Shown one piece after another: positions 17,864-26,991 of a stretch of 64,000 nt of DNA. A program made the translations under genes and the position numbers. Positions within the stretch are counted from its first letter, which is position 1. Every line of letters starts with the position of its first letter. Origin of the DNA: CAYVUM01 sp964454795 (GTDB lineage: Bacteria; Pseudomonadota; Alphaproteobacteria; Rhodospirillales; Defluviicoccaceae); NCBI GenBank assembly GCA_964454795.1, contig CAYVUM010000001.1, positions 1 through 64,000 on the forward strand, written 5' to 3'. Below the pieces are notes generated by a model. It had not been told where the DNA came from and searched no databases. It saw only the letters and a list, made by a program, of their open reading frames with translations.

Positions 17864-18934
17864 TCACCCGCACCGGGCGCGGTGGCGGAGCAGGTGGTCG
17901 GCGAGAACCAGTGCCAGCATCGCTTCGGTCACCGGTACCCCGCGGATGGCAACGCAGGGGTCGTGGCGGCCGTGGGTCTCGATCTCCGCCTCGCGGCCCT
18001 GGATGTCGACGGTGCGCTGCAGGGTTGCCACTGAGGAGGTGGGCTTGACCGCCACCCGGACGACGACGTCGGCGCCGGTGGAAATCCCGCCCAGCACCCC
18101 GCCGGCGTTGTTGGAGAGGAACACCGGCGCATTTCCGTCCATCCGCATCTCGTCGTTGTGCTCCGGGCCGGTCATGCCGACGGCGGCAAAGCCGGCGCCG
18201 ATCTCCACCCCCTTGACCGCGGGAATCGAGAGCATGGCCTTGGCGATATCGGCATCCAGGCGGTCAAAGGTCGGTTCGCCGAGCCCGGCCGGCACCCCGG
18301 CGGCAATGACCTCGATCAACCCGCCGGCTGACGAGCGTGCCTTGCGGACCACGTCCAGGTCTTCCTCCCACTGCACCGCGGTCTCCGGATCGGGGCACCA
18401 CAGGGGGTTCTGCTCCACCGCCGCCCAGTCCCAGCGCTGCCGGTCGATCGCCCGGGTGCCGATCTGCACCAGGGCGGCGCGGATCGTCACGGCCCCGCCC
18501 AGCACCCGCCGGGCGATCGCGCCCGCCGCAACCCGCACCGCCGTCTCCCGGGCCGAGGAGCGCCCGCCGCCGCGATAATCGCGGATGCCGTACTTCTGCC
18601 AGTAGGTGAAATCGGCGTGGCCGGGGCGGAACAGGTCCTTGATCGCGCCGTAGTCCTTGGAGCGCTGGTCCTCGTTCTCGATCATCAGGCCGATTGGTGC
18701 GCCGGTGGTCAGGCCCTCGAAGACGCCGGAAAGGATCCGCACCCGGTCGGCCTCGCGGCGCTGGGTCACGTGGCGGCTCTGCCCCGGGCGGCGGCGGTCG
18801 ACCCAGTGCTGGAGGTCGGCCTCAGTGAGTGGCAAGCGCGGCGGCACGCCGTCGAGGATACCGCCGATCGCCGGCCCGTGGCTCTCGCCGAACGAGGTGA
18901 GGCGGAACAGCTGACCGAAGGTATTGCCGGACAT
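17864..18934 (-). CDS. aroC: Chorismate synthase
   Basis: Last step of the shikimate pathway: EPSP to chorismate, using reduced FMN without net oxidation. The 356-residue product carries the family signatures GESHGPAIGG at residues 16-25, RGGGRSSARET at about 121 and the C-terminal block GRHDPCVAIRGVPVTEAML. It lies 45 nt downstream of fabI on the same strand and is probably co-transcribed with it. Confidence 0.97.
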   Translation of the reverse strand: MSGNTFGQLFRLTSFGESHGPAIGGILDGVPPRLPLTEADLQHWVDRRRPGQSRHVTQRREADRVRILSGVFEGLTTGAPIGLMIENEDQRSKDYGAIKDLFRPGHADFTYWQKYGIRDYRGGGRSSARETAVRVAAGAIARRVLGGAVTIRAALVQIGTRAIDRQRWDWAAVEQNPLWCPDPETAVQWEEDLDVVRKARSSAGGLIEVIAAGVPAGLGEPTFDRLDADIAKAMLSIPAVKGVEIGAGFAAVGMTGPEHNDEMRMDGNAPVFLSNNAGGVLGGISTGADVVVRVAVKPTSSVATLQRTVDIQGREAEIETHGRHDPCVAIRGVPVTEAMLALVLADHLLRHRARCG

Positions 18935-18979
18935 CGGGTGCGGCGGCTCGGTAAGGGCGGGCTCTGAACGGCCGCCGCG

Positions 18980-19846
18980 CTACTCTGCGGCGTCCTTGGG
19001 GCGACCGGGGTCCTGGGTGCGGAAGCCGGCGAGCATCTCGCTGACCGCGCCGGCGGCATCCACGGCGAGCATCCCGACGATATTGTAGCCACAGTCCACG
19101 TGGTGCACTTCGCCGGTAACGGCCGTCGAAAGGTCGCTCAGCAGATAGAGCCCGGCGTTGCCCACCTCCTCGAGTTCAAGGCCGCGGCGCAGCGGCGAGT
19201 TGAGCTGGTTCCAGCGCAGCATATAGCGGAAATCGCCGATGCCGGCAGCGGCCAGGGTTTTCAGCGGCCCGGCGGACAAGGCATTGACCCGAATCCGCTG
19301 CCGGCCCAGGTCCTCGGCCAGATAGCGGACGCTCGCTTCCAGCGCCGCTTTCGCCACCCCCATCACGTTGTAGTGGGGCATGACCCGTTCGGCCCCGAAG
19401 TAGGTGAGGGTCAGCAGGCTGCCGCCGTCGGTCATCAGCGGTTCGGCATGGCGGCAGATGGACGTGAACGAGAAGCAGGAGACATGCAGCGTGGCGGCGA
19501 AATTCGCCGCTGTGGTGTCGACATAGCGGCCCTTGAGCTCCTCCTTGTCCGAAAACGCGATGGCGTGGACCACGAAGTCAAGTCGGCCCCACTGCTCAGC
19601 CAGCGTCGCGAACACGGCCTGCAGCTGGTCCTCGCTGGTCACGTCGCACGGCAGCACCAGCGTCGAGTCCAGTTCGAGGGCGAGCGGCTCGACCCGCTTG
19701 CGCAGGGCCTCGCCCTGAAAGGTGAACGCCACCTGCCCGCCGTGGGCGTGGACGGCACGGGCGATCCCCCAGGCGATCGAGCGGTCGTTGGCAACGCCCA
19801 TGATCAGACCGCGTTTGCCGGCCATGAGGGATTGAGGTGCGGTCAT
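18980..19846 (-). CDS. fabI: Enoyl-[acyl-carrier-protein] reductase FabI
   Basis: NADH-dependent reduction of enoyl-ACP in fatty-acid elongation; the target of triclosan-type inhibitors. The 288-residue protein has the FabI cofactor loop GLIMGVANDRSIAWGIA and the catalytic pair Tyr-x6-Lys in HYNVMGVAKAALE. The preceding YFGAERVMPHYN also fits the family. RVNALSAGPLKTLAAAGIGDF is diagnostic of FabI over other SDRs. The ATG at 19846 was chosen over the adjacent TTG; GGAAAGCG lies upstream. It is divergent from the YihY-type gene. Confidence 0.96.
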   Translation of the reverse strand: MTAPQSLMAGKRGLIMGVANDRSIAWGIARAVHAHGGQVAFTFQGEALRKRVEPLALELDSTLVLPCDVTSEDQLQAVFATLAEQWGRLDFVVHAIAFSDKEELKGRYVDTTAANFAATLHVSCFSFTSICRHAEPLMTDGGSLLTLTYFGAERVMPHYNVMGVAKAALEASVRYLAEDLGRQRIRVNALSAGPLKTLAAAGIGDFRYMLRWNQLNSPLRRGLELEEVGNAGLYLLSDLSTAVTGEVHHVDCGYNIVGMLAVDAAGAVSEMLAGFRTQDPGRPKDAAE

Positions 19847-20030
19847 CAAGTTCGCTTTCCGGAGAAGACCTGAGGGGGAAACGGCGCCCCTCCGCCCCGC
19901 GCAGGCGGCGATTTCCGGGTCCGACCTGTGCCCCTGGCGTTTGCCGAACCCGGCGGAACACCGGTTCCACTTAAGCTGTTTGCCTTATAGGATGGTTCGT
20001 GGGACGTCAACGCCGAGCCGCAGGAATGCC

Positions 20031-21317
20031 ATGAGCGGGCCCCCCCGTTTCTCCGCCTGGTGGACCGACGCGATTGCCTTCGCCGGGCATATTCGGCGCC
20101 GGTTCGTGGAGGACCGCTGTCTCGCCGCGGCGGCATCACTCAGTTATACCTCGCTGCTCGCGCTGGTGCCGCTCACTGCGATCGTTTTCGCTGTGCTGTC
20201 GGCGTTTCCGGCCTTCGACACGGTGAAGCAAGACCTCCAGACGTTCGTCTTCGAGAACTTCATGCCCTCGGCGGTGGACACCGTCCAGGCCTATCTCAGC
20301 GATTTGATCGAACGCGCCCGCGGCCTGAAAGCAATCGGGATCATCGGCCTGGCGGTGACGTCACTGCTGCTGTTTGCGACGATCGAGACGGCCTTGAACG
20401 AAATTTTCCGGGTCTCAAGGCCTCGCCCGCCGCTTCTTCGCCTCCTGGTGTTCTGGACGATGCTCTCGCTTGGACCGTTGCTGGTCGGCGCCAGTTTTTC
20501 GGTGGCCACAACGTTTTATGCCGATGCGGCGGGCGATGGCGGGCTTGCTTTGGTCGTCGATGTCCTGGCGCAGATGCTGCCGACCGCGCTGTCGGTGCTG
20601 GCGTTCATGCTGCTTTATCTGGTCATGCCCAACTGCTCGACGCGGATAAGCCATGCGCTCATCGGCGCGGTGGTGGCCGCCGCCGGTTTCACCCTGCTAC
20701 GCTGGGGCTTTACCATCTACGTGACCAACTTTCCATCGTACCAGAACCTGTACGGGACACTGGCGACGATCCCGATCTTTCTGTTCTGGATGTATCTGTC
20801 ATGGGCCGTGGTCCTCGCCGGCGCTGTGATCACGGCGTCTCTTCCGGACTGGGGCCGGATCGGCGAGGTGCCAGACGAGGTGCTGACCCCGGCCAGGCAG
20901 TTGCGCCTCGCGCTGGCCGTGCTCCACGCCCTTTATCTCCGCGCTCAGAGCGGCGGCGGCATCCCCGAAGACGATCTGTTCGAGATGACCGGTGCCCCGA
21001 AGCATGAGGCTTCGCGCACGCTGGCTGCACTGCAGGATGCCGCAATGGTCGACCGGACGGAGCACGGCCATTGGCTGGCCGCCCGGGATCCGGCGGCCAC
21101 CACCCTGTTTGACGTGATCCGCTGCCTCGATCTGGACCTGGAAGGCAGCGAAGGGGATCCGAGCGCCGGCTGGCCGCATTCGGCGGTTGCCGACCTCATC
21201 GGCATGGACGCCCGCAACCGCGAAAAGGCGTTTTCGGTCAGCCTGCGCGACCTGCTGATTGGACCCGATGTGCCGAGCCCGCAGGGATCAGCCGTGCGGC
21301 TCCACCGAGCGCCGTAG
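20031..21317 (+). CDS. YihY/virulence factor BrkB family membrane protein
   Basis: A 428-residue inner-membrane protein of the YihY family, once misnamed ribonuclease BN. Residues 15-50 hold the conserved RRFVEDRCLAAAASLSYTSL and the first membrane segment. Five to six hydrophobic segments follow, including MLLYLVMPNCSTRISHALIG and SFPSYQNLYGTLATIPIFLFWMYLSW-like sequence near residue 235. A soluble C-terminal domain of about 140 residues resembles a winged helix. The ATG at 20031 places the conserved block at the usual distance. It converges on cbpM and overlaps its 3' end by 30 nt. Confidence 0.88.
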   Translation: MSGPPRFSAWWTDAIAFAGHIRRRFVEDRCLAAAASLSYTSLLALVPLTAIVFAVLSAFPAFDTVKQDLQTFVFENFMPSAVDTVQAYLSDLIERARGLKAIGIIGLAVTSLLLFATIETALNEIFRVSRPRPPLLRLLVFWTMLSLGPLLVGASFSVATTFYADAAGDGGLALVVDVLAQMLPTALSVLAFMLLYLVMPNCSTRISHALIGAVVAAAGFTLLRWGFTIYVTNFPSYQNLYGTLATIPIFLFWMYLSWAVVLAGAVITASLPDWGRIGEVPDEVLTPARQLRLALAVLHALYLRAQSGGGIPEDDLFEMTGAPKHEASRTLAALQDAAMVDRTEHGHWLAARDPAATTLFDVIRCLDLDLEGSEGDPSAGWPHSAVADLIGMDARNREKAFSVSLRDLLIGPDVPSPQGSAVRLHRAP

Positions 21318-21620
21318 CCGGGCGATCACCTCGCGGCGCAAATCTTCCGGCAATGCCGCGATCGCGTCGTCGAGGGTGTGAAGCACCCGCCGGGCGGCGT
21401 ACAGCTGGTCCAGCAGCGACAGGACAAGATCGAGCGAATCGGCATCGGTGACCACGTCCTGTTTGAGTTCGCAGATCAGGCTGACCCTGGCGAGGTCGAC
21501 GTCGTCGAACTCATAGCCGGCACCGGTCTCGCACGGGCGCACCCAGCGGTGCTCGATCCAGGCCGCAAGTTCGACCTGGTCGACGCGGTAACGCCGGGCG
21601 ACGTCCTCAAAACTCGCCAT
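21288..21620 (-). CDS. cbpM: CbpM-like chaperone modulator
   Basis: A 110-residue MerR-fold-like protein that inhibits the J-domain protein CbpA. The N-terminus FEDVARRYRVDQVELAAWIE and the following VRPCETGAGYEFDDVDLARVSLI fit the CbpM/YccV-type modulators, with a coiled-coil-like C-terminus. It lies 29 nt downstream of cbpA on the same strand, the usual arrangement. Its last 30 bases lie antisense to the end of the YihY-type gene. Confidence 0.85.
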   Translation of the reverse strand: MASFEDVARRYRVDQVELAAWIEHRWVRPCETGAGYEFDDVDLARVSLICELKQDVVTDADSLDLVLSLLDQLYAARRVLHTLDDAIAALPEDLRREVIARLRRSVEPHG

Positions 21621-21649
21621 AACGAGACCTCCCTGCGCTCGGCGTTCCC

Positions 21650-22555
21650 TCAGGTCCGGCCGCGGACACGGTAGGATGTGGCCGCCGGCCAGGACGCGAC
21701 CAGCGACTCGAATTCGGCATCGGACGGCTCGGGCAACACAACCTGTAAGGTCACGTACTGGTCGCCGCGGCCGCCCCCGGAGCGGGGAACACCTTTGCCG
21801 CGGAGCCGCAGCCGGGTGCCGGTGTTGGAGCCTTTGGGGATCGTCAGGCTCACCGGGCCGTCGATGGTCGGCACCTCCACCTTGCCGCCGAGCACCGCTT
21901 CGCCAAGCCTGACCGGCAGATCGACGTGGATGTCGTCACCGTCGCGGCGGAAGGTCGGATGCGGCCGGACCTTGAGCTCAATCCTCAGGTCGCCAGCCCG
22001 ACCGCCGCCAGGCCCCGGCTCCCCCTGGCCCTGCAGGCGGAGGATCTGACCATCGTTCGAGCCGGGAGGAATGGTGACTTTCAGGCGCCGGCCGCCGCTG
22101 AGCGTGATTTCCCGGACACCGCCCTTCGCGGCATCGAGGAAATCAAGCTCAAGGGTGGCAACCGTGTCGCGTCCGCGCGGCATCGAATCGAACCGGCCGC
22201 CGTCGCCTTCGTCGCCGAAAAACTGGGAGAAGAACTGGAAATCGCCGAAATTACGGAAGAAACTGCTGTCTGTATAGCGATTGGCGGAGTCCCGGTCCGC
22301 ATACGAGCGATAGTAGGTGCGGTGCATCCGCGGCGTGCCTTCGGCGTCGATCTCGCCAGCGTCGTACCGCCGCTTCTTCTCCGGATCGGACAGAAAGTCG
22401 TAAGCGGCGGCAACCTCCTTGAACCGGGTTTCAGCCTTGCTGTCGCCCGGGTGCAGGTCCGGGTGGAGTTCGCGGGCCAGCCGGCGATAGGCGGCCTTGA
22501 CGGTCTTGTCGTCGGCCGTTTTGGGCACGCCCAGAACTTCGTAAGGATCACGCAT
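21650..22555 (-). CDS. cbpA: DnaJ-class co-chaperone CbpA
   Basis: A 301-residue Hsp40 without a zinc-finger domain. The J domain spans residues 1-66 and contains HPD in RRLARELHPDLHPGD. A Gly/Phe-type region follows (SFFRNFGDFQFFSQFFGDEGDGG, given here only as a landmark near 95-115). Two β-rich substrate-binding domains follow, with FRRDGDDIHVDLPVRLGEAV and IPKGSNTGTRLRLRGKGVP. It would stimulate DnaK. The ATG at 22555 starts the J domain directly. Paired with cbpM downstream. Confidence 0.92.
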   Translation of the reverse strand: MRDPYEVLGVPKTADDKTVKAAYRRLARELHPDLHPGDSKAETRFKEVAAAYDFLSDPEKKRRYDAGEIDAEGTPRMHRTYYRSYADRDSANRYTDSSFFRNFGDFQFFSQFFGDEGDGGRFDSMPRGRDTVATLELDFLDAAKGGVREITLSGGRRLKVTIPPGSNDGQILRLQGQGEPGPGGGRAGDLRIELKVRPHPTFRRDGDDIHVDLPVRLGEAVLGGKVEVPTIDGPVSLTIPKGSNTGTRLRLRGKGVPRSGGGRGDQYVTLQVVLPEPSDAEFESLVASWPAATSYRVRGRT

Positions 22556-22765
22556 GCTCAACTCTCTGCCGGCCGGGTGCGGCGGGCGTCAGCAGCACCC
22601 GGGCCCCGGGGCGCCAAGTCTTTCGCCATCGCCGCCGGCGCCGTCTATGATCCGAACCGACCTGCCGCCGCGTTCAATGGGCAGGGTGACGACCCGCCCA
22701 GGCTGGCGGCCCGCCATCCGTCGGTAAACGTCCCTGTCCGACCGTTGGATATAGTTGAGGGCCTG

Positions 22766-23356
22766 ATGTCCGCCAGTGACCCTGATGATCCGATCGCGCT
22801 GTTCCGCCGGTGGCTGGCCGATGCCGAGGCGAGTGAGCCGAACGACCCCAATGCCATGACCCTGGCGACCGCGTCGGCGGACGGTTTGCCATCGGCGCGG
22901 ATGGTCCTGCTCAAGGGCCTCGATGCGGCCGGCTTTGTGTTCTATACCAATTTGGAGAGCCGCAAGGCCTCCGACTTGGCTGCGAATCCCCATGCCGCCC
23001 TTTGTTTCCACTGGAAAAGCCGCCGCCGCCAGGTGCGGGTCGAGGGCTGCGTGGAAGCGGTCGATGCGGCCGAGGCGGACGCCTATTTCGCCTCGCGACC
23101 GCGATTGAGCCAAATCGGCGCCTGGGCTTCCCGGCAGTCGCGGCCGCTTGCCGGCCGGTGCGAACTCGAAAAGCGGCTGGCGGAGTACACAGCCAAATTC
23201 GCCTTCGGCGAGGTCCCGCGGCCGTCGTTCTGGTCCGGCTTCCGGGTCGTCCCCGAGGCCATCGAATTCTGGGAGGACCGGCCGTTTCGCCTCCACATGC
23301 GGTTCGTATGCCGGCGGCAAACCGGTGCCTGGAGCCGGCAGGAGCTGTTTCCATGA
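22766..23356 (+). CDS. pdxH: Pyridoxamine 5'-phosphate oxidase
   Basis: FMN-dependent oxidation of pyridoxamine or pyridoxine phosphate to pyridoxal phosphate. The 196-residue product has the family landmarks NAMTLATAS, SARMVLLKGLDAAGFVFYTN, ALCFHWKSRRRQVRVEG, then SRQSRPLAGR and PSFWSGFRVVPEAIEFWEDR with the C-terminal Pro. It is divergent from cbpA, 210 nt away, and overlaps the CDF gene by 4 nt (ATGA). The ATG at 22766 was chosen as the first start giving the known N-terminal region. Confidence 0.95.
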   Translation: MSASDPDDPIALFRRWLADAEASEPNDPNAMTLATASADGLPSARMVLLKGLDAAGFVFYTNLESRKASDLAANPHAALCFHWKSRRRQVRVEGCVEAVDAAEADAYFASRPRLSQIGAWASRQSRPLAGRCELEKRLAEYTAKFAFGEVPRPSFWSGFRVVPEAIEFWEDRPFRLHMRFVCRRQTGAWSRQELFP

Positions 23357-24294
23357 ACGGGACCTCTGAAACCCACGAAGCCCTTGCCGCACTTGCCGAA
23401 GCGGGCAGCGCCGACCGGCTGAAGCGCACCGCTGCACTTGCGTCGGTGGGGGTCGCCTCGGTCCTGATCCTCGCCAAGACAGTGGCATGGCTGCTCACCG
23501 GATCGGTGAGCCTGCTGTCGACCCTGGTGGATTCGGTCCTCGACCTGGCGGCGTCAGCCGTGAATTTGCTGGCGATCCGCCAGGCCCTGCAACCGGCCGA
23601 TCGGGAACACCGGTTCGGGCATGGCAAGGCCGAGCCGCTGGCCGGTCTGGCCCAGGCGGCGTTCGTCCTCGGTTCCGCAGGGTTCCTGGTGTTCGAGGCA
23701 GGTGCCCGCCTCGTCAGTCCCGCGGTGGTGGAACGGACCGGGGTGGGGCTTGCGGTCATGGGCCTGTCGATTGCCCTGACCTTCGCTCTGGTGATGTTCC
23801 AGCGGTTCGTCGTGCGGCGGACCGGCTCGGTCGCGGTCAGCGCCGATTCGCTGCATTACAGTGCCGACCTTCTCACGAACCTGTCGGTGGTCATCGCGCT
23901 TATCCTGGTGGGCGAGTTCGGGCTGGCCTTGGCGGACCCGGTCGTCGCCCTGGGCGTTGCCGGCTATCTCCTGTTCGGGGCCTGGAGAATCCTCCGGCAG
24001 AGCTATGATCTGCTGATGGATCGGGAGCTTCCTGACAGCGACCGGCAGCGGATCAACGAAATCGTCAGCGCCCATGCCGGGGTAATCGACATGCATGATC
24101 TGCGGACACGCTCCTCCGGTACCCGCACGTTCATTCAGTTCCACCTGGAAATGGACGGCGCGATGACTTTGATCGATGCGCACACCATTGCCGATCAGGT
24201 CATGAAGGATGTGGAGCGCGCATTCCCCGGCGCCGAAGTGTTGATTCACGAGGATCCGCACGGCATCAAGGAGCGACGGGCCTCGTTTGGCTGA
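23353..24294 (+). CDS. Cation diffusion facilitator (FieF/ZitB-type efflux)
   Basis: A 313-residue metal/proton antiporter of the CDF family, exporting divalent cations such as Zn, Fe or Mn across the inner membrane. Six hydrophobic segments are visible. The metal site in TM2 is DSVLD (with STLVDSVLDLAAS), and TM5 carries SLHYSADLLTN, which gives the H-x3-D arrangement typical of Zn-type CDFs. A cytoplasmic β-α domain follows at about residues 210-300 (THIADQ-like DAHTIADQVM, LIHEDPHG). It overlaps pdxH by 4 nt, so the genes are translationally coupled. Confidence 0.9.
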   Translation: MNGTSETHEALAALAEAGSADRLKRTAALASVGVASVLILAKTVAWLLTGSVSLLSTLVDSVLDLAASAVNLLAIRQALQPADREHRFGHGKAEPLAGLAQAAFVLGSAGFLVFEAGARLVSPAVVERTGVGLAVMGLSIALTFALVMFQRFVVRRTGSVAVSADSLHYSADLLTNLSVVIALILVGEFGLALADPVVALGVAGYLLFGAWRILRQSYDLLMDRELPDSDRQRINEIVSAHAGVIDMHDLRTRSSGTRTFIQFHLEMDGAMTLIDAHTIADQVMKDVERAFPGAEVLIHEDPHGIKERRASFG

Positions 24295-24403
24295 GGCGAG
24301 GATCCGCGCGGGCGGTGCTTGCCCGGGCCCGCCGCTCCTGTTCGCGCTTGCCTTGCGGCTGTGACCGGTTAGGCTGGGGCAAACGTCGCGGGGGATCGGC
24401 CGG

Positions 24404-25969
24404 GTGCTCGTCGAAGACCAGAGCGAGGTTATGGAGTTTCTGTCGCAGCCGGCGGCTTACGGCTCCAAGGCTCCCCGCGTCGACCGGATCGATACCCATA
24501 TCTCCGCGATTTTTCTGGTCGACGATCGTGCTTACAAGCTCAAGCGCGCCGTCCGTCTGCCGTATCTGGACTTCTCCACCGCCGACCGCCGGCGCGAGGC
24601 ATGCCAGGCCGAGGTGCGCATCAACCGTCGCACGGCACCGGATATTTACCGCGGGGTCACGGCGGTGGTGCGGGACACCGATGACGGTCTGCGCCTGGTA
24701 CCCGACTCCGAGCTGACCGATGAGACTGCAGGGGCGGTCGTCGACTGGCTGGTTTCGATGCTGCGGTTCGATGAGGAGACGCTGTTCGACCGGCTCGCCG
24801 CGGCCGGCAAGCTCGACCGCTTCGCCATCGAGGACGTGGCCGATGCGATCGCCCGGTTCCATCAGGCGGCCGAGGTCCGCCCGGACTCGGGCGGCGCGGC
24901 GATGATCGCCTCGGTAATCGACTCAAACGCCGGGTGTTTCACCGATCCTGCCGCCGATTTCCTGCCGAAGGACCGGGTGGAACTGGTGACCGGGCGCTCG
25001 CGCCGGGCCCTTGAAGAGGTCTCCGGGACCCTCGAGGAGCGGCGGCGGAACGGCCGGGTCCGGCACTGTCACGGCGATCTGCACCTCAGCAACATCTTCC
25101 TTCACGACGGCCAGGCGACGCTGTTCGACGCGATCGAGTTCAGGGCCGAATTCTCCGACATCGACGTTCTCTACGACCTCGCGTTCCTGGTCATGGATCT
25201 GGACCACCGCGACCTCCGGCGGCTGGCGAGCATCCTCCTCAACCGCTATCTCGATGCCACCGGCGACGCGGCCGGTCTCGGAGCGATGCCGCTGTTTCTG
25301 TCGGTGCGGGCAGCGATCCGCTCCCACGTGACGGCGCTGTCGGCGACCCAACAGGGACAAGCCGAGGCGGCCGAGGCCGAACGCGGGGAGGCCCGCATCT
25401 ATCTTGACCGGGCACTCCGCTACCTCGAGCCGTCCCCGCCGCGGCTGGTGGCCGTCGGCGGGCTTTCCGGCACCGGCAAGTCGCGGCTGGCCCGGGACAT
25501 GGCGCCCTACTTCAACAGCGCCGCCGGCGCCCGGGTCGTTCGCACCGACTCCACCCGCAAACGGCTGGCCGGCGTCTCCCTGGATACCCGCCTCGGCTCC
25601 GGCGGCTACAGCCCCGAACTCAGCCGCCGGACCTATGAAGCGGTTTTCGAAGAGTGCCGGGCGGTGATTGCCGCCGGCTGTTCGGTGATCGCCGATGCGG
25701 TGTTCGCCGCTGCCGACGAGCGCCAGGCGATCGAGCGGATAGCGGCGGACCTCGGCGTCCCGTTCGCCGGACTGTGGCTGGAAGCGCCGGCGGAGGTGAT
25801 GCAGGAACGGGTGACCCGCCGCCAGCGCAACGTCTCCGATGCCACCCCCTGGGTCATCAATCTTCAGCTTCAGTACGAGCTCGGCGAGATCACCTGGGCC
25901 CGGATCGACACCACCGCCAGCCGCGAGGCGACCCTGGACAGGGCCCTCGCCGCCGCCGGGGTCCGATAA
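24404..25969 (+). CDS. Phosphotransferase/P-loop kinase fusion (bifunctional APH-like/ATP-binding protein)
   Basis: A 521-residue two-domain protein. Residues 1-330 resemble an aminoglycoside-phosphotransferase fold: AYKLKRAVRLPYLDF near the N-terminus with the likely ATP-binding Lys, and a catalytic loop HGDLHLSNIFL followed by LFDAIEF. From about residue 345 a P-loop kinase-like domain follows, with Walker A VGGLSGTGKSRLAR and a later SVIADAVF. The GTG at 24404 starts with LVEDQSEVMEFLS, as in family members. The substrate is unknown; despite the fold, antibiotic resistance should not be assumed. It stands between the CDF and Usp genes as a separate unit. Confidence 0.82.
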   Translation: MLVEDQSEVMEFLSQPAAYGSKAPRVDRIDTHISAIFLVDDRAYKLKRAVRLPYLDFSTADRRREACQAEVRINRRTAPDIYRGVTAVVRDTDDGLRLVPDSELTDETAGAVVDWLVSMLRFDEETLFDRLAAAGKLDRFAIEDVADAIARFHQAAEVRPDSGGAAMIASVIDSNAGCFTDPAADFLPKDRVELVTGRSRRALEEVSGTLEERRRNGRVRHCHGDLHLSNIFLHDGQATLFDAIEFRAEFSDIDVLYDLAFLVMDLDHRDLRRLASILLNRYLDATGDAAGLGAMPLFLSVRAAIRSHVTALSATQQGQAEAAEAERGEARIYLDRALRYLEPSPPRLVAVGGLSGTGKSRLARDMAPYFNSAAGARVVRTDSTRKRLAGVSLDTRLGSGGYSPELSRRTYEAVFEECRAVIAAGCSVIADAVFAAADERQAIERIAADLGVPFAGLWLEAPAEVMQERVTRRQRNVSDATPWVINLQLQYELGEITWARIDTTASREATLDRALAAAGVR

Positions 25970-26056
25970 CGGAGGCGGCCGCTGCCGGCCGCGGGACGCC
26001 CTTTCCTTTTCGCGCCGGGCCGGTCAAAGTGATGTGATCCGGACAGGTGCGGCCCC

Positions 26057-26968
26057 ATGACCCTGCAGAAGCTCCTCGTTCCCGTCAGCCAGCCTGAGGT
26101 GGTGCGGCCGCGGCTATCCGTGGCCGCGGCGATCGCCCGGGCGTTCCGGGCCCACATCGACGTCCTGCATGTGCGCGCCGACCCGCAGGAGGCGGTGCCG
26201 CTGCTGGGCGAGGGGGTCTCGGGGGCGATGATCGAAGACCTGATGGCGATGACCGAGCGCGAGGGTCGCCACCGTGCGGAGGCCGTCCGCGCCGCCTTCG
26301 ATGCCGCCCGGGCTGCGCTCGACCTGCCTCTGGTCGACCGGGCGCGCCCGGCCCCGGCCGGCGCGGGGGGCGCCGGGGCCGAGCGGCCGTCGATCGCCTG
26401 GACGGAGCGGGTCGGCCGGGAAGACGACGAGGTGGTCCGCGACGGTCACCTGAGTGACCTGATCGTGTTCGGGCGACCGCAGGGGGAGGGCTCTGCGGCC
26501 GCGCCCTCGACCCTGAACGCCGCCCTGTTCGAGAGCGGCCGGCCGGTGCTGGTGATCCCGCCGCCGCCAGCCGGCTTCGAGGCTGGCGGCCTTCCCGTCC
26601 ACGAGGTGGGCCGCCACATTGCCCTCGCCTGGAACGCGAGCGCGGAGGCAACCCGCGCCCTGGCGGCCGCCATGCCGTTCCTGGTCCGGGCGGATCTGGT
26701 GGTGGTGCTCTGCGTCGGCGAGGAGGCCGGGCCGGCAACGCCGGTGGTTGACTATCTGGCGCTGCACGGCGTCTCCGCCCGGGCGGGCACCGTGCCGTCA
26801 GGCACTCAGTCTGTGGGCGCGGTGTTGCTGGACGCGGCCGTCGCCGGCGGTGCCGACCTGTTGGTCATGGGGGCCTACACCCACGGCCGCCTTTACGAAA
26901 TGATCATCGGCGGCGCGACCCGCCACGTGCTCGACCACGCGGCGGTCCCCCTGCTGATGGTGCACTGA
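26057..26968 (+). CDS. Tandem-domain universal stress protein
   Basis: A 303-residue protein with two Usp folds. The N-terminal copy starts MTLQKLLVPVSQPEVVRPRL and is degenerate. The C-terminal copy (from about residue 175) contains GADLLVMGAYTHGRLYEMIIGGATRHVL, the G-x2-G-x9-G-(S/T) type nucleotide-binding loop, which suggests ATP binding. It lies 87 nt after the preceding fusion gene and 23 nt before the SDR gene. The role is general stress adaptation; no partner can be named. Confidence 0.88.
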   Translation: MTLQKLLVPVSQPEVVRPRLSVAAAIARAFRAHIDVLHVRADPQEAVPLLGEGVSGAMIEDLMAMTEREGRHRAEAVRAAFDAARAALDLPLVDRARPAPAGAGGAGAERPSIAWTERVGREDDEVVRDGHLSDLIVFGRPQGEGSAAAPSTLNAALFESGRPVLVIPPPPAGFEAGGLPVHEVGRHIALAWNASAEATRALAAAMPFLVRADLVVVLCVGEEAGPATPVVDYLALHGVSARAGTVPSGTQSVGAVLLDAAVAGGADLLVMGAYTHGRLYEMIIGGATRHVLDHAAVPLLMVH

Positions 26969-26991
26969 AGCGCGCAAACAGGGCAGAGCGC

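Noticed and set aside
20031..21317. Annotation as ribonuclease BN
   Set aside because: The YihY family name 'RNase BN' comes from an old misassignment; the protein is a membrane protein without a nuclease motif.
24404..25969. Reading the gene as an aminoglycoside resistance gene
   Set aside because: Only the kinase fold is shared; the fused P-loop domain and the context do not support a resistance function.
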